A stretch of 64,000 nucleotides of DNA, taken from contig NZ_OANT01000002.1 of the NCBI RefSeq assembly GCF_900096995.1, positions 62,001 to 126,000 of the forward strand, in the 5' to 3' direction. Source of the DNA: Acinetobacter puyangensis. GTDB lineage: Bacteria; Pseudomonadota; Gammaproteobacteria; Pseudomonadales; Moraxellaceae. Under the pieces are notes generated by a model. That model worked only from the letters and a program-made list of their open reading frames with translations. It was not told where the DNA came from and did no database searches. Shown here piece by piece: positions 18,581 through 26,995 of this stretch. The first letter of the stretch is position 1. The number at the start of each line of letters is the position of its first letter. A program made the position numbers and the translations under genes.

Positions 18581-18944
18581 AGGCTAAACTCTCAACATTT
18601 AAAAACGGCAATAGTATAACAGGCAAATGCCCGATACCAATATAGATTATAAGGCGCGAGAAATGGCAGTAGTAAAATTTTTGACGATTTTTAATGGGTT
18701 GGCTGAATATTAAACGGTTGCAGGGGCTTTCGCTATAGGTGTAGTTTGATACTTCTTGTTTTTTAAGATGATCTTGGTTAAGATTGGCACCGCTTCAAAG
18801 TTTTGATTTAGCTTCGAACACGCTGTACTTTGTTTGTTGTGTAATAGAATCCAAGCATTGTTTTTATAAGGTACGACGCCTTGCGTTTGTCTTACATAAA
18901 ATTTAGAAGCGTGCGGTGTATTGCACCACAAGTAAATTTTTATA
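18581..18944. other. Intergenic region before tRNA-Ile2
   Basis: 364 bp with no credible gene. A 73-codon minus-strand frame spans much of it but lacks a ribosome binding site, starts at TTG and looks like no known protein. The tRNA promoter must lie near its right end. Confidence 0.4.
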
Positions 18945-19021
18945 GGGCCTGTAGCTCAGTCGGTTAGAGCAGTGGACTCATAATCCATTGGTCCCCAGTT
19001 CGAGTCTGGGCGGGCCCACCA
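18945..19021 (+). tRNA. tRNA-Ile2 (anticodon CAU, lysidine-modified), CCA encoded
   Basis: 77 nt including an encoded CCA. The acceptor stem is GGGCCTG with CGGGCCC, the D arm is GTAGCTCAG...GAGC, the anticodon loop is CTCATAA, and the T arm contains GTTCGAGTC. The CAU anticodon is shared by Met and Ile2. Here acceptor pairs 4-69 and 5-68 are C-G, the determinants for TilS lysidine synthase, whereas elongator tRNA-Met of E. coli has U-A at these positions. It should therefore decode AUA as isoleucine. Confidence 0.92.
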
Positions 19022-19028
19022 TATTTTT

Positions 19029-19068
19029 AAAAAGCACTTAGAGAGAATCACTACCAAGTGCTTTTTTT
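19029..19068 (+). terminator. Terminator after tRNA-Ile2
   Basis: AAAAAGCACTT pairs with AAGTGCTTTTT and continues into a T run. Confidence 0.85.
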
Positions 19069-19091
19069 ATAATGATAACAATAAGTTATGT

Positions 19092-19952
19092 TCAGAATGC
19101 TTGTTTGAGTAAATCGACAAATGCATCTCTAGCCTGATGTAATCCTGCATTTTTATGCCAGATAAAATAATTTTGTACCGCAGTCAATTCTTCAAAGCTA
19201 TAGCCCTTTATACTGCCACTCTGTTTAAATTGTTCAAATATACCTCTTGGTACTAATGAGATACCGGCACCGGCGCTGACACAACCCAGAATGGTGCCAT
19301 AACTGGCAATGCTGGTGATCGGTACCGTGATATGATGTTGAACCAGCCAATGTTCCAGTGCTGTTCGATAGGGACAACCTTCTGGCCACATCAATATATT
19401 TTTTCCGATCAAGTCCTGTGGTCGCTGTATTTCTCCCAGTGTAGACGAAGCAATCAACACCAGATCTTCCTGATATATTGCTAGACATTCCAGTTGTGGA
19501 TGTGCTGGATTGATGGCAATGATTGCGCCATCAAGTTGATGATTAATGACATCATTGACCAATTGTGACCATGTGCCAGTACAAAACTGCATGTGTACCG
19601 CTGGGTAGTGTTGATGATAGTCTGATAATAATTTGGGTAATCTTGCCGTTGCGGATGATTCAATCGCTGCAATTTTCAATGGCCCAGAGGGCATTGCGGA
19701 AGATTTCAAAGCCTGACGTGCTTGCTCACTCAAAGACAGAATTTGGTTCGCATAATCAAGGAATATTCTGCCAGATGGACTAAGGATCAGACCACGTCCT
19801 TGCCTGATAAAAAGTGTCACATTGAGTTCTTCTTCAAGACGTTTTATTCGTGTTGTGATATTTGATGGCACGCAATGCAATATTTCTGAGGCACGGATAA
19901 TACTGCCTTGGTCAGCAACCATTTTAAACATGCGTAATTGTGAAAGTTCCAT
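19092..19952 (-). CDS. LysR-family transcriptional regulator
   Basis: 286 residues with a canonical LysR helix-turn-helix at residues 1-60 (MELSQLRMFKMVADQGSI; TTRIKRLEEELNVTLFIR) and a substrate-binding effector domain. It lies 108 bp from, and divergent to, a TauE/SafE permease gene, so it probably controls that transporter. The effector is unknown. Confidence 0.9.
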   Translation of the reverse strand: MELSQLRMFKMVADQGSIIRASEILHCVPSNITTRIKRLEEELNVTLFIRQGRGLILSPSGRIFLDYANQILSLSEQARQALKSSAMPSGPLKIAAIESSATARLPKLLSDYHQHYPAVHMQFCTGTWSQLVNDVINHQLDGAIIAINPAHPQLECLAIYQEDLVLIASSTLGEIQRPQDLIGKNILMWPEGCPYRTALEHWLVQHHITVPITSIASYGTILGCVSAGAGISLVPRGIFEQFKQSGSIKGYSFEELTAVQNYFIWHKNAGLHQARDAFVDLLKQAF

Positions 19953-20060
19953 ACAATGTTCACTTAAACAGAATGATTGACTTAATATAAGTTATTTGTA
20001 GTCAGTGATCTAGTATTCTAATCTGCAAGCAATGGTTTTGACTTGGCTAATCAATTAGAT

Positions 20061-20828
20061 ATGAATAATGCGCATGTTCTGATGGCTTTAGGTTTTTTTG
20101 CATTTTGTGGTGGATTAATTGATGCTGCTGTCGGCGGTGGTGGACTGGTGCAATTGCCTGCACTTTTACATGCTTTACCCCAGACTAGTTTAGCCACTGT
20201 TGTAGGAACCCATAAGTTGGCAGTTTTGGCTGGCACAATCTCATCTGCTTTTAGTTATCTCAAAAGAATAAAAATTGTATGGCATCTAATGTTACCGACG
20301 ATGTTTTCGGCATTTGTCTTTGCCTTTTTGGGTGCGATGTCGATTAGCTTAATCCCCAAGGAATTGATGCAATATCTGGTTTTCTTACTTTTATTGCTCA
20401 TGGCAAGTTATACCTTCTATAAAAAAGATTTAGGGCAAATACATCGCCATGTGCAATGTGGTCGGAAAGAAATGATATTGGGCATATTTTTTGGCGGCTT
20501 AATTGGCTTTTATGATGGTGTTTTTGGACCGGGCAGTGGAAGTTTTCTGCTTTTTCTTTTTGTAAAATGTTTTGGATTTGATTTTTTAAATGCTTCTGCA
20601 TCAGCAAAATTGGTCAATCTAGGCACATTCAGCGCTTCGTTATTGTTTTTTATTCCATCAGGCCATGTGTTATGGAAGATTGCTGTGATCATGATGTTGT
20701 GTAATGTCATCGGTTCATTAACCGGGACATTTCTGGCTTTGCGTTATGGTAGTGCTTTTATTCGAATCTTCTTTCTTATTTTATTGTTGTTTTTAATTGG
20801 CAGGATGGGGATTTCTTTGTTTTTCTAA
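20061..20828 (+). CDS. TauE/SafE-family membrane permease
   Basis: 255 residues with about eight hydrophobic helices and two copies of the family repeat: GGLIDAAVGGGGLVQLPALL near residue 18 and FYDGVFGPGSGSFLLF near 156. These permeases move small sulfur- or carbon-containing anions (sulfite, sulfoacetate) across the inner membrane. The ATG at 20061 was chosen; a TTG 18 nt upstream is possible. Divergent from its probable LysR regulator. Confidence 0.88.
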   Translation: MNNAHVLMALGFFAFCGGLIDAAVGGGGLVQLPALLHALPQTSLATVVGTHKLAVLAGTISSAFSYLKRIKIVWHLMLPTMFSAFVFAFLGAMSISLIPKELMQYLVFLLLLLMASYTFYKKDLGQIHRHVQCGRKEMILGIFFGGLIGFYDGVFGPGSGSFLLFLFVKCFGFDFLNASASAKLVNLGTFSASLLFFIPSGHVLWKIAVIMMLCNVIGSLTGTFLALRYGSAFIRIFFLILLLFLIGRMGISLFF

Positions 20829-20874
20829 TTTAGAAATAGATAAGGTGGAGACCTTTTATAGATCTCTAAATTTT

Positions 20875-20908
20875 AAAACCAGTAATGCTTTTGACATCAC
20901 TGGTTTAT
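20875..20908. terminator. Probable terminator between convergent genes
   Basis: AAACCAGTAATG pairs with CATCACTGGTTT with one mismatch and a 7-nt loop. A short T-rich stretch lies on either side. Confidence 0.5.
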
Positions 20909-20978
20909 TAATTAACATGCATGCATTAACTTCAAAACTTTAAGGTTTAAAAATTAAAGCAATGATTGCTGATAATAT

Positions 20979-21668
20979 TTATGGCCTTTCTTGCAGATAT
21001 TTGGGTGAACGAGGACCATATAACAGTCCAGAACTTTGACGGCTAGATATCGTTGAGTTGGCATTACTTTTATCGTAAGGGGTAAATAACTGATAATTTA
21101 ATGCATTAGAAAAAGTATGGGCTGAATCATTTAGGCTACTTGATATCTGGTCAATCAATGCACTAGCCAGCATACCGATAAGATTACCTCCACTATTATT
21201 TGTCGGTTGTGCTATAGATTGTTTACCTTCCCATAAAACTTGATTAGTTCTTAAGTCAACTAACTTGGCTTCGGCAGCTACACTTGTGACACTTTGGATC
21301 AATTGATATTTTGTTCCATATTCAGTGACTTTTATATATAAGGCCGCATCAGCACCAAAAACATCCCTAAGTTTAGTGGTTGGGATAGATTGTGCATCAT
21401 TTCCATTGGTGACACCATTTTCTTTTAGCATCTTGTCCACAATAGACATTGGGAAAACATAATAACCTGCTTCCGCAACTGGCTGGTCAACAGTTGTCCA
21501 GTATCCATATGTTGCTTTGACATCAGGTGTATTATTAATAGGTGGAAGTACCAATATGGATTTTGGCATATTCGCTTTATACGTGGAATAATCATACGTA
21601 AGTGGAGCAGTTGCACATCCTGTTAAAACTATTCCAAGTAATATTGTAGAACAGAGCATTTTTTTCAT
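20979..21668 (-). CDS. DUF799-family lipoprotein (GNA1162-like)
   Basis: 229 residues with a lipoprotein signal (LTGC, lipidated Cys near residue 18). The DUF799 body includes SILVLPPINNTPDVKATYGYW and, later, DAALYIKVTEYGTKYQLI. It overlaps the preceding DUF4810 gene by 4 nt (ATGA) and ends a three-lipoprotein operon. The set CsgG-like / DUF4810 / DUF799 recurs together in Gram-negative bacteria and is thought to form an envelope complex; the exact job is not known to me. Confidence 0.9.
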   Translation of the reverse strand: MKKMLCSTILLGIVLTGCATAPLTYDYSTYKANMPKSILVLPPINNTPDVKATYGYWTTVDQPVAEAGYYVFPMSIVDKMLKENGVTNGNDAQSIPTTKLRDVFGADAALYIKVTEYGTKYQLIQSVTSVAAEAKLVDLRTNQVLWEGKQSIAQPTNNSGGNLIGMLASALIDQISSSLNDSAHTFSNALNYQLFTPYDKSNANSTISSRQSSGLLYGPRSPKYLQERP

Positions 21669-22027
21669 GATTGTGGCTCGCTTAGGCTTTTCTCATTGAG
21701 CAAACGATTAATAAGAGTCGTAGACTCTGGATAAACCTGTTTTTCCAACTGAAAATAATTTTCAGCTTTTGAATAATTACCTTCTTCAAGATACATAAGC
21801 CCAAGATGAGCATAGAATCCTGGTGGAATTGCCAAATTTTTTGCTTGTGCTTTTTGTATATCTTTTTCCAGAGTATTTATTTGTGCGCTTGGTGATGCTT
21901 TTGTAGTATCACTATACATTAAATAAGTTTGGTTCGGATATGAACCCCAATAATACAAAGACTTTGGGGCTGTAGCACAACCAAAAAGCCCGATCATACA
22001 GCATAGTGCAAATATTAAATTTTTCAT
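21665..22027 (-). CDS. DUF4810-family lipoprotein
   Basis: 120 residues. Signal peptide ending LFGC (lipid Cys near residue 16), then the family core SLYYWGSYPNQTYLMY and a TPR-like helical pair PPGFYAHLGLMYLEEGNYSKAENYF. Middle gene of the three-lipoprotein operon: 17 nt after the CsgG-like gene and overlapping the DUF799 gene by 4 nt. Confidence 0.9.
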   Translation of the reverse strand: MKNLIFALCCMIGLFGCATAPKSLYYWGSYPNQTYLMYSDTTKASPSAQINTLEKDIQKAQAKNLAIPPGFYAHLGLMYLEEGNYSKAENYFQLEKQVYPESTTLINRLLNEKSLSEPQS

Positions 22028-22044
22028 TATTGATGTTACTCGAG

Positions 22045-22722
22045 TTATTTATTTGGAGTCCATTGTTGATTTTGTATTCCGGAAACTAAATTATTCACGG
22101 CTTCACGAACTGCTAAATCTAAAACTTTGCCATTTAAGGTTGAATCATAGGAAGCAGTAGAACCAAAACCAAGAACTTCTCGCTCACTTAACGCATATTC
22201 GCCTGCACCTTGTACTGAATAAACCACTTCAGATGTTTGGACATCTACAATATTTAAATTTACTTTTGCATAGGCAATTTGCTGTTTACCACGACCTAAA
22301 ATTCCAAAAAGTTGTTGATCACCTACTTCTTTACGGCCAAATTCTGTAACATCTCCAGTAATGACATAGCGCGCACCTTTGATGATTTGATTTGTTTTGC
22401 TATAGCCAACTTCCTGTTTAATTTCGGACAAATTATCTCGATTTAGAACCGAAAAATAACCTGTTTGCTGTAAATGTGTCTCTAAAATAGTTTTTGCTTG
22501 GCCACCTAAACGATCTGTATTGTCAGAGAAGATACCTCTCATATAACTAGAACGATTGTCAAATTTTCCAATTGAAACCGGTGTTTTAACGCCTGAATAA
22601 CGAATAGCAGTTGTAGCAGCATTGACTTGAGGGCTTTGAATTGTACGGGCGCTTTCAGTTGTGGTACATGCAGTGATACTAAGTATGGATAATGCAATAA
22701 TTGGTATGAAAACAAACTTCAT
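22045..22722 (-). CDS. CsgG-family lipoprotein
   Basis: 225 residues, first gene of the operon. Lipoprotein signal with TACT at about residue 19, then a CsgG-like domain: VSIGKFDNRSSYMRG, ILETHLQQTGYFSVLNRDNL, ARYVITGDVTEFGRKE. Shorter than curli CsgG and lacking any curli gene nearby, so it is not a curlin secretion pore; it belongs to the CsgG/DUF4810/DUF799 set. The start has AAGAG 8 nt upstream. Confidence 0.88.
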   Translation of the reverse strand: MKFVFIPIIALSILSITACTTTESARTIQSPQVNAATTAIRYSGVKTPVSIGKFDNRSSYMRGIFSDNTDRLGGQAKTILETHLQQTGYFSVLNRDNLSEIKQEVGYSKTNQIIKGARYVITGDVTEFGRKEVGDQQLFGILGRGKQQIAYAKVNLNIVDVQTSEVVYSVQGAGEYALSEREVLGFGSTASYDSTLNGKVLDLAVREAVNNLVSGIQNQQWTPNK

Positions 22723-22980
22723 TTTTATGACTCTTGTGCTTAAATTAAGGCAGTTATTCTACTTACAATACATTATAAAAAATACGTCTTTTAAAAAGAT
22801 AATTAATAATTTTCTTGATAATTCAATAATTTATTTGTTTTTATAAAAAGTAAATGCTAATTGGTAAGAGAAACTTAACAGTGGAGTTAATCTTTAAAAA
22901 AGAGTTGTAATTAATATAAACTCTTGGCTAGCGTATCTTTACAATGGAAATTTTCAGGCCAAGAGCTATTGATAAAAAGC

Positions 22981-23703
22981 TTAAGGTTTAATTTTCTTAT
23001 TCTGAAAAATATCAATTAAATTGACATTGCTGGCTTCCGGGCGGTCATCTAGCAGAATGCTGGCATAGTCTTCCAGATGCTCTTCCATTAAAAAGGTGGC
23101 CAGTTCGTCATTGCCATTTTCAATCGCATCGAGGATCGCTTTATGTTCCTCGACAGAACAATTGTTATGTTTGGGAATCTCATACATACCAATCAGTAAA
23201 GATGTCCGTGCAATCAGTGTCTGAAGATAATTGGTCACGATGGTATTTTTATTGACTTCACTTAAACGGATGTGAAACTCGCCAGAAAGTTTAATCCATT
23301 CTTTCCAGTGCCCGGAACCACGCACTTCCGCTTCCTGATCAACCAGATCTTTAAGCGGATTTAAATCAATGTGTTTGGCCTTGCGCGCCAGTTTCTTGAC
23401 GGTTTCGATTTCCAGCATACTTCGGGCTTCAAACACTTCCTTGGTTTCTTCCAAACTATGGGTCGCAATTAATGCACCACGATTGGGCTGAATTTCAATG
23501 ACTTTATCATGGGCCAGTCTCACGAACACTCTGCGCAGTACGCCACGGGTCACACCAAACGCCTTACACAGGGGGGCTTCGACCAGACGGGTGCCCGGCG
23601 TAAGCTGACGGTTGAGGATGGCATCAACAATGGCATTATAAATATGTTGATCAATTTCATCATTGCTCATTTCTGTGTCTTGTTGTGGTGCATCAGATGA
23701 CAT
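22981..23703 (-). CDS. GntR-family regulator (FCD/FadR type)
   Basis: 240 residues: an N-terminal winged helix (about 15-80; IYNAIVDAILNRQLTPGTRL, VTRGVLRRVFVRLAHDKVI) and a C-terminal FCD effector domain with metal-type residues (EFHIRLSE, EEHKAILDAI, MEEHLED). I chose the ATG at 23703 because GGAG stands six bases before it; an ATG 12 nt upstream and a longer frame lack a site. It is divergent from a porin-permease-racemase operon and probably represses it through the palindrome at 24017-24028. Confidence 0.88.
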   Translation of the reverse strand: MSSDAPQQDTEMSNDEIDQHIYNAIVDAILNRQLTPGTRLVEAPLCKAFGVTRGVLRRVFVRLAHDKVIEIQPNRGALIATHSLEETKEVFEARSMLEIETVKKLARKAKHIDLNPLKDLVDQEAEVRGSGHWKEWIKLSGEFHIRLSEVNKNTIVTNYLQTLIARTSLLIGMYEIPKHNNCSVEEHKAILDAIENGNDELATFLMEEHLEDYASILLDDRPEASNVNLIDIFQNKKIKP

Positions 23704-23846
23704 TGAGTTCTCCATGGTGACAATTATGCACTGAATGAGGTTAGAAAGATAAACAAATACAGGCAGTGGTTTAAGTGGCAATTCTGGAATATTTTTTTCT
23801 TTCCCGCCAGTCATTTTTGCGTAGAATTTAGACATTTACCACACTG

Positions 23847-23859
23847 GATTGTAACAATC
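23847..23859. promoter_or_regulatory. Candidate secondary GntR operator
   Basis: GATTGTAACAATC is a 6+1+6 palindrome upstream of the GntR gene, resembling a one-base-shorter version of the stronger palindrome at 24017. It could serve autoregulation. Weak evidence. Confidence 0.35.
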
Positions 23860-23991
23860 TAGCATTATTAAAATTTCTACATATCAAAAAGTTAAAAGTA
23901 TTTTTTTTGTATGGGAAAATTCAAATTAATTTTCAGGTTTTTTTTTCAGCTCTTTATTCTAAATATTGAATAGAAATCATCAGCTTTAGGT

Positions 23992-24007
23992 TGGTCCGTT
24001 TTTTGCT
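23992..24007 (+). promoter_or_regulatory. Sigma-54 promoter of the porin-permease-racemase operon
   Basis: TGGTCCGTTTTTTGCT matches the -24/-12 consensus TGGCACGnnnnTTGCW, with GG and GC exactly 10 nt apart. It lies 93 nt before the porin start, with the GntR palindrome beginning 11 nt after the GC, around the expected transcription start. Confidence 0.7.
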
Positions 24008-24016
24008 TTAAATAAA

Positions 24017-24028
24017 ATTGTGCACAAT
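24017..24028. promoter_or_regulatory. FadR-type GntR operator
   Basis: ATTGTGCACAAT is a perfect 12-bp palindrome containing TTGTnnACAA, the form bound by FCD-type GntR proteins (TnGTnnACnA). Its position at the expected transcription start of the sigma-54 promoter fits repression. Confidence 0.7.
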
Positions 24029-24100
24029 CTTATTTAAATATAGTAAACAATATATAAATATTTTGAGCACAAATATGAATAACATACTTTGGGGTCTATC

Positions 24101-25189
24101 ATGTTTGCAATGGATAAATTAGTTCTGGCATGTGCATTAACAACTTGTACGGTGGTCAGTCATGCCGATTTAAATGTCACGACAGGTGATGTCAATCTTA
24201 AAATGAGTGGGGTGATCGATACCGGGATTGCTTCAGTGACCAATGTCAAAGGTGGAACGCAAACCAAAACAACAGGCGTAGATAGTATTTTGGGCGTATC
24301 TAATCTGGGAATAAGTGGGGATTATCAGATTGATGACAATTACAGTGCTTATTTTAAATTGCAGGCAGGTTTTAACCCGTCCAAAGGAGAGCAAAGTAAA
24401 GATGGCGAATTGTTTGACCGCAATGCCTATGTCGGATTAAAAACACCTTATGGTTCTGTGAGTCTGGGGAAACAATGGACGTTTAACGATGACTGGTTTG
24501 TCGGTAGTGTATTTAAAGGTGGCTATAATTCCGGTGCTATGTTTAAGTTTTCCGAATTTGATGCGGTCAGTGAAATTTATTCCAATTTAATTAAATATAC
24601 TTCACCTAACTTCAATGGATTGCAGATCGGGGCGATTTATGGCTTGAAAGATGATTCCGATAAAAATACCCATGGCCAAATTTTTACCACTGCTGTGAAA
24701 TATGATGCGCAACAATGGATGGTTGGCGCTGGTTACGAATATCATGAGGCACAGGATACCGACAATCATTATGAACTGACCACACTGGCTGGTAAATATC
24801 AGATGGATCAATGGATTGCCCGCTTAGGCTTGGCTTATGCAGATATTTCCGGTCCGGGAAAATATGCAGCAATTGCCAGTAACCTTGAAAAACAAAAAGC
24901 ATGGAGCAGTGAAATTGGTGTGGATTATTTGATGACACCAAAATTCACTTTATCCGCAGATATTCTTTATCGCAAGAATACCACTTTTGATACCAATACC
25001 ACAGTTTACCGGGCCTTAGCGATTTATCAACTTCGTCAACCCATCAGTCTGTTGGCCAATATTGCCTATTTAAACAATGCAGATGGTGCATCTGAAAGTC
25101 TGGTGAATACAGATTCCGGACTACAAGGCGGTGGCTATACAGATAAAAGCCAACTTTCAACTGCGCTTGGTATAAGACTCACTTTCTAA
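24101..25189 (+). CDS. Gram-negative porin (general porin family)
   Basis: 362 residues with a signal peptide (MFAMDKLVLACALTTCTVVSHA) and a 16-strand-type trimeric porin pattern: DVNLKMSGVIDTGIASV at the start, GSVSLGKQWTFND near residue 125, and a terminal strand ending LGIRLTF. GGGG eight bases upstream supports the ATG at 24101. First gene of an operon with an NCS1 permease and a racemase, so it probably admits hydantoin- or allantoin-like nitrogen sources through the outer membrane. Confidence 0.87.
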   Translation: MFAMDKLVLACALTTCTVVSHADLNVTTGDVNLKMSGVIDTGIASVTNVKGGTQTKTTGVDSILGVSNLGISGDYQIDDNYSAYFKLQAGFNPSKGEQSKDGELFDRNAYVGLKTPYGSVSLGKQWTFNDDWFVGSVFKGGYNSGAMFKFSEFDAVSEIYSNLIKYTSPNFNGLQIGAIYGLKDDSDKNTHGQIFTTAVKYDAQQWMVGAGYEYHEAQDTDNHYELTTLAGKYQMDQWIARLGLAYADISGPGKYAAIASNLEKQKAWSSEIGVDYLMTPKFTLSADILYRKNTTFDTNTTVYRALAIYQLRQPISLLANIAYLNNADGASESLVNTDSGLQGGGYTDKSQLSTALGIRLTF

Positions 25190-25266
25190 GTGTGGCACTA
25201 AGCAAAAATGGTGGAATACATCAGTATTTCACTGAATTAAGATCTAAAAAATAGTGAGTTTTCACC

Positions 25267-26700
25267 ATGATGAATGAATCGGAAGCAGTGATTAAACCTT
25301 CTTATGATCCAAAGCTGACCAACAGTGATTTGGCACCGTTAAAAAAACAGACTTGGGGATCATATAATATTTTTGCCTTCTGGATGTCGGACGTACACAG
25401 TGTCGGTGGTTATGTCACTGCTGGTAGTTTGTTTGCCTTGGGCTTGAATAGCTGGCAGGTTTTGATTTCCTTATTGGTTGGGATTGTGATTGTACAGTTC
25501 TTTGCCAATTTAATTGCTAAATCTAGTCAGCAAACCAGTGCACCATTTCCTGTGATTTGTCGTGCTACTTTCGGGGTACAGGGTGCCAATATTCCTGCCG
25601 TGATCCGCGGTTTAATTGCGGTTGCTTGGTATGGGATTCAAACTTATCTTGCCTCTAGTGCATTCTTATTGATCATACTCAAATTCTTTCCAGAGTACAG
25701 TGCTTATGCCGATGTCAATCAATATAGTTTGTTAGGCTTGTCCTATCTGGGCTGGGTTGGTTTTATGCTGATGTGGGTGCTTCAGGCCATCGTTTTCTGG
25801 AAAGGCATGGACGGTATTCGTAAATTTATCGATTGGGCTGGACCTGCTGTGTATGTGGTGATGTTTGCCATGGCAGCATGGTTGATTTATAAAGCAGGCT
25901 GGAGCAATATCGATTTTAATCTGGCTGGGGTAAAATACGAAGGTCTTGAAGTTGTACCTGTGATGATTGGTGCAATTGCCTTGATCGTGTCTTATTTTTC
26001 TGGCCCTATGCTCAATTTTGGTGACTTTTCCCGTTACGGTAAGTCTTTTGAAGCGGTAAAATTTGGTAATTTCCTCGGTTTACCCATCAATTTCTTGTTT
26101 TTCTCAATCCTGACTGTGGTGTGTATTGCTGCAACTTTGCCTATTTATGGACAATTGATTACCGATCCTGTGGAGATGGTGGGCAAGTTGGACAATACCT
26201 TTGTGGTTATTTTGGGCAGTTTAACCCTGATGATTGCAACTGTCGGCATTAACATTGTGGCAAATTTTGTTTCTCCTGCATTTGACTTTTCCAATGTTGC
26301 ACCAAGTAAAATTAGCTGGCGTACAGGTGGTATGATTGCTGCGGTCGGTTCAATTTTTATCACACCGTGGAATTTATTTAACAATCCGCAAGTGATCCAC
26401 TACACCATTGATATCTTAGGTGCTTTGATTGGCCCATTGTTTGGTATTTTACTGGCAGATTTTTATGTGGTGAAAAAGCAAAAAATTGTGGTGGATGATT
26501 TATATAGCATGAATCCTCAAGGTAGCTACTGGTATGAAAATGGTTATAACAAAAAAGCCATTTATACCTTGATTCCTGCTGCTTTAGTCCCGATTATGGG
26601 CGTATTGATTCCACAATTGTCTGCAATGGCAAACTTTTCCTGGTTTATTGGTATGGGACTCGGGTTTGTGATCTATATTGCATTGATGAAGAAAAAATAA
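25267..26700 (+). CDS. NCS1-family nucleobase/hydantoin/allantoin permease
   Basis: 477 residues, about 12 membrane helices, typical NCS1 length. Family features: LKKQTWGSYNIFAFWMSDVHSVGGY near the N-terminus, FGVQGANIPAVIRGLIAVAWYGIQT (helix 3), and GPMLNFGDFSRYGKS. NCS1 carriers import hydantoins, allantoin, uracil or cytosine with Na+ or H+. The downstream racemase of the Asp/Glu/hydantoin family points to a hydantoin or allantoin as substrate (inference). 77 nt after the porin. Confidence 0.9.
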   Translation: MMNESEAVIKPSYDPKLTNSDLAPLKKQTWGSYNIFAFWMSDVHSVGGYVTAGSLFALGLNSWQVLISLLVGIVIVQFFANLIAKSSQQTSAPFPVICRATFGVQGANIPAVIRGLIAVAWYGIQTYLASSAFLLIILKFFPEYSAYADVNQYSLLGLSYLGWVGFMLMWVLQAIVFWKGMDGIRKFIDWAGPAVYVVMFAMAAWLIYKAGWSNIDFNLAGVKYEGLEVVPVMIGAIALIVSYFSGPMLNFGDFSRYGKSFEAVKFGNFLGLPINFLFFSILTVVCIAATLPIYGQLITDPVEMVGKLDNTFVVILGSLTLMIATVGINIVANFVSPAFDFSNVAPSKISWRTGGMIAAVGSIFITPWNLFNNPQVIHYTIDILGALIGPLFGILLADFYVVKKQKIVVDDLYSMNPQGSYWYENGYNKKAIYTLIPAALVPIMGVLIPQLSAMANFSWFIGMGLGFVIYIALMKKK

Positions 26701-26995
26701 TGCTCAATTGAGTTGATCGGGAGGCCCGTTGCAAACCTCAGGTTTTGTGGCGGGCTAAAGTGTTAGCCATAGGTACATTGCATTGGGCAAAAAGTATGTG
26801 TGCAGTCCGGCATAAGGTGAAAACAGGCAATCATTACCAGCGTTTACCGAGAAATGGACGCCCATTTTAACGGTTACAGAACAAAAGTATTAGGTTGAAC
26901 CTGTTGCTGGATATTCCAGTCCAGTTCAAAGGACAACCTGAGAGAAAAATGTTTTATTTATTTTAGGCTATAAATCATTGCTAGAAAGGTTAGAT
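26701..26995 (+). other. Hairpin-rich spacer between permease and racemase genes
   Basis: 295 nt without a gene. It can fold into at least two nested hairpins. In the first, GCCCG (26724-26728) pairs CGGGC (26751-26755), enclosing AAACC-TCA-GGTTT. In the second, AGGTTG (26892-26897) pairs CAACCT (26934-26939), enclosing AAC/GTT and CTGGA-TAT-TCCAG. Neither is followed by a T run. It could be an RNA control or processing element; no known class recognised. Confidence 0.4.

Noticed and set aside
18710..18931. 73-codon frame on the minus strand before tRNA-Ile2
   Set aside because: TTG start, no ribosome binding site, composition unlike the neighbouring genes, and no resemblance to a known protein.
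22045..22722. Curli secretion channel CsgG
   Set aside because: Too short, no other csg genes, and it belongs to the DUF4810/DUF799 lipoprotein set.
25190..25266. Second sigma-54 promoter (TGGCAC) just before the NCS1 permease
   Set aside because: No GC dinucleotide at the required 10-nt spacing from the GG.
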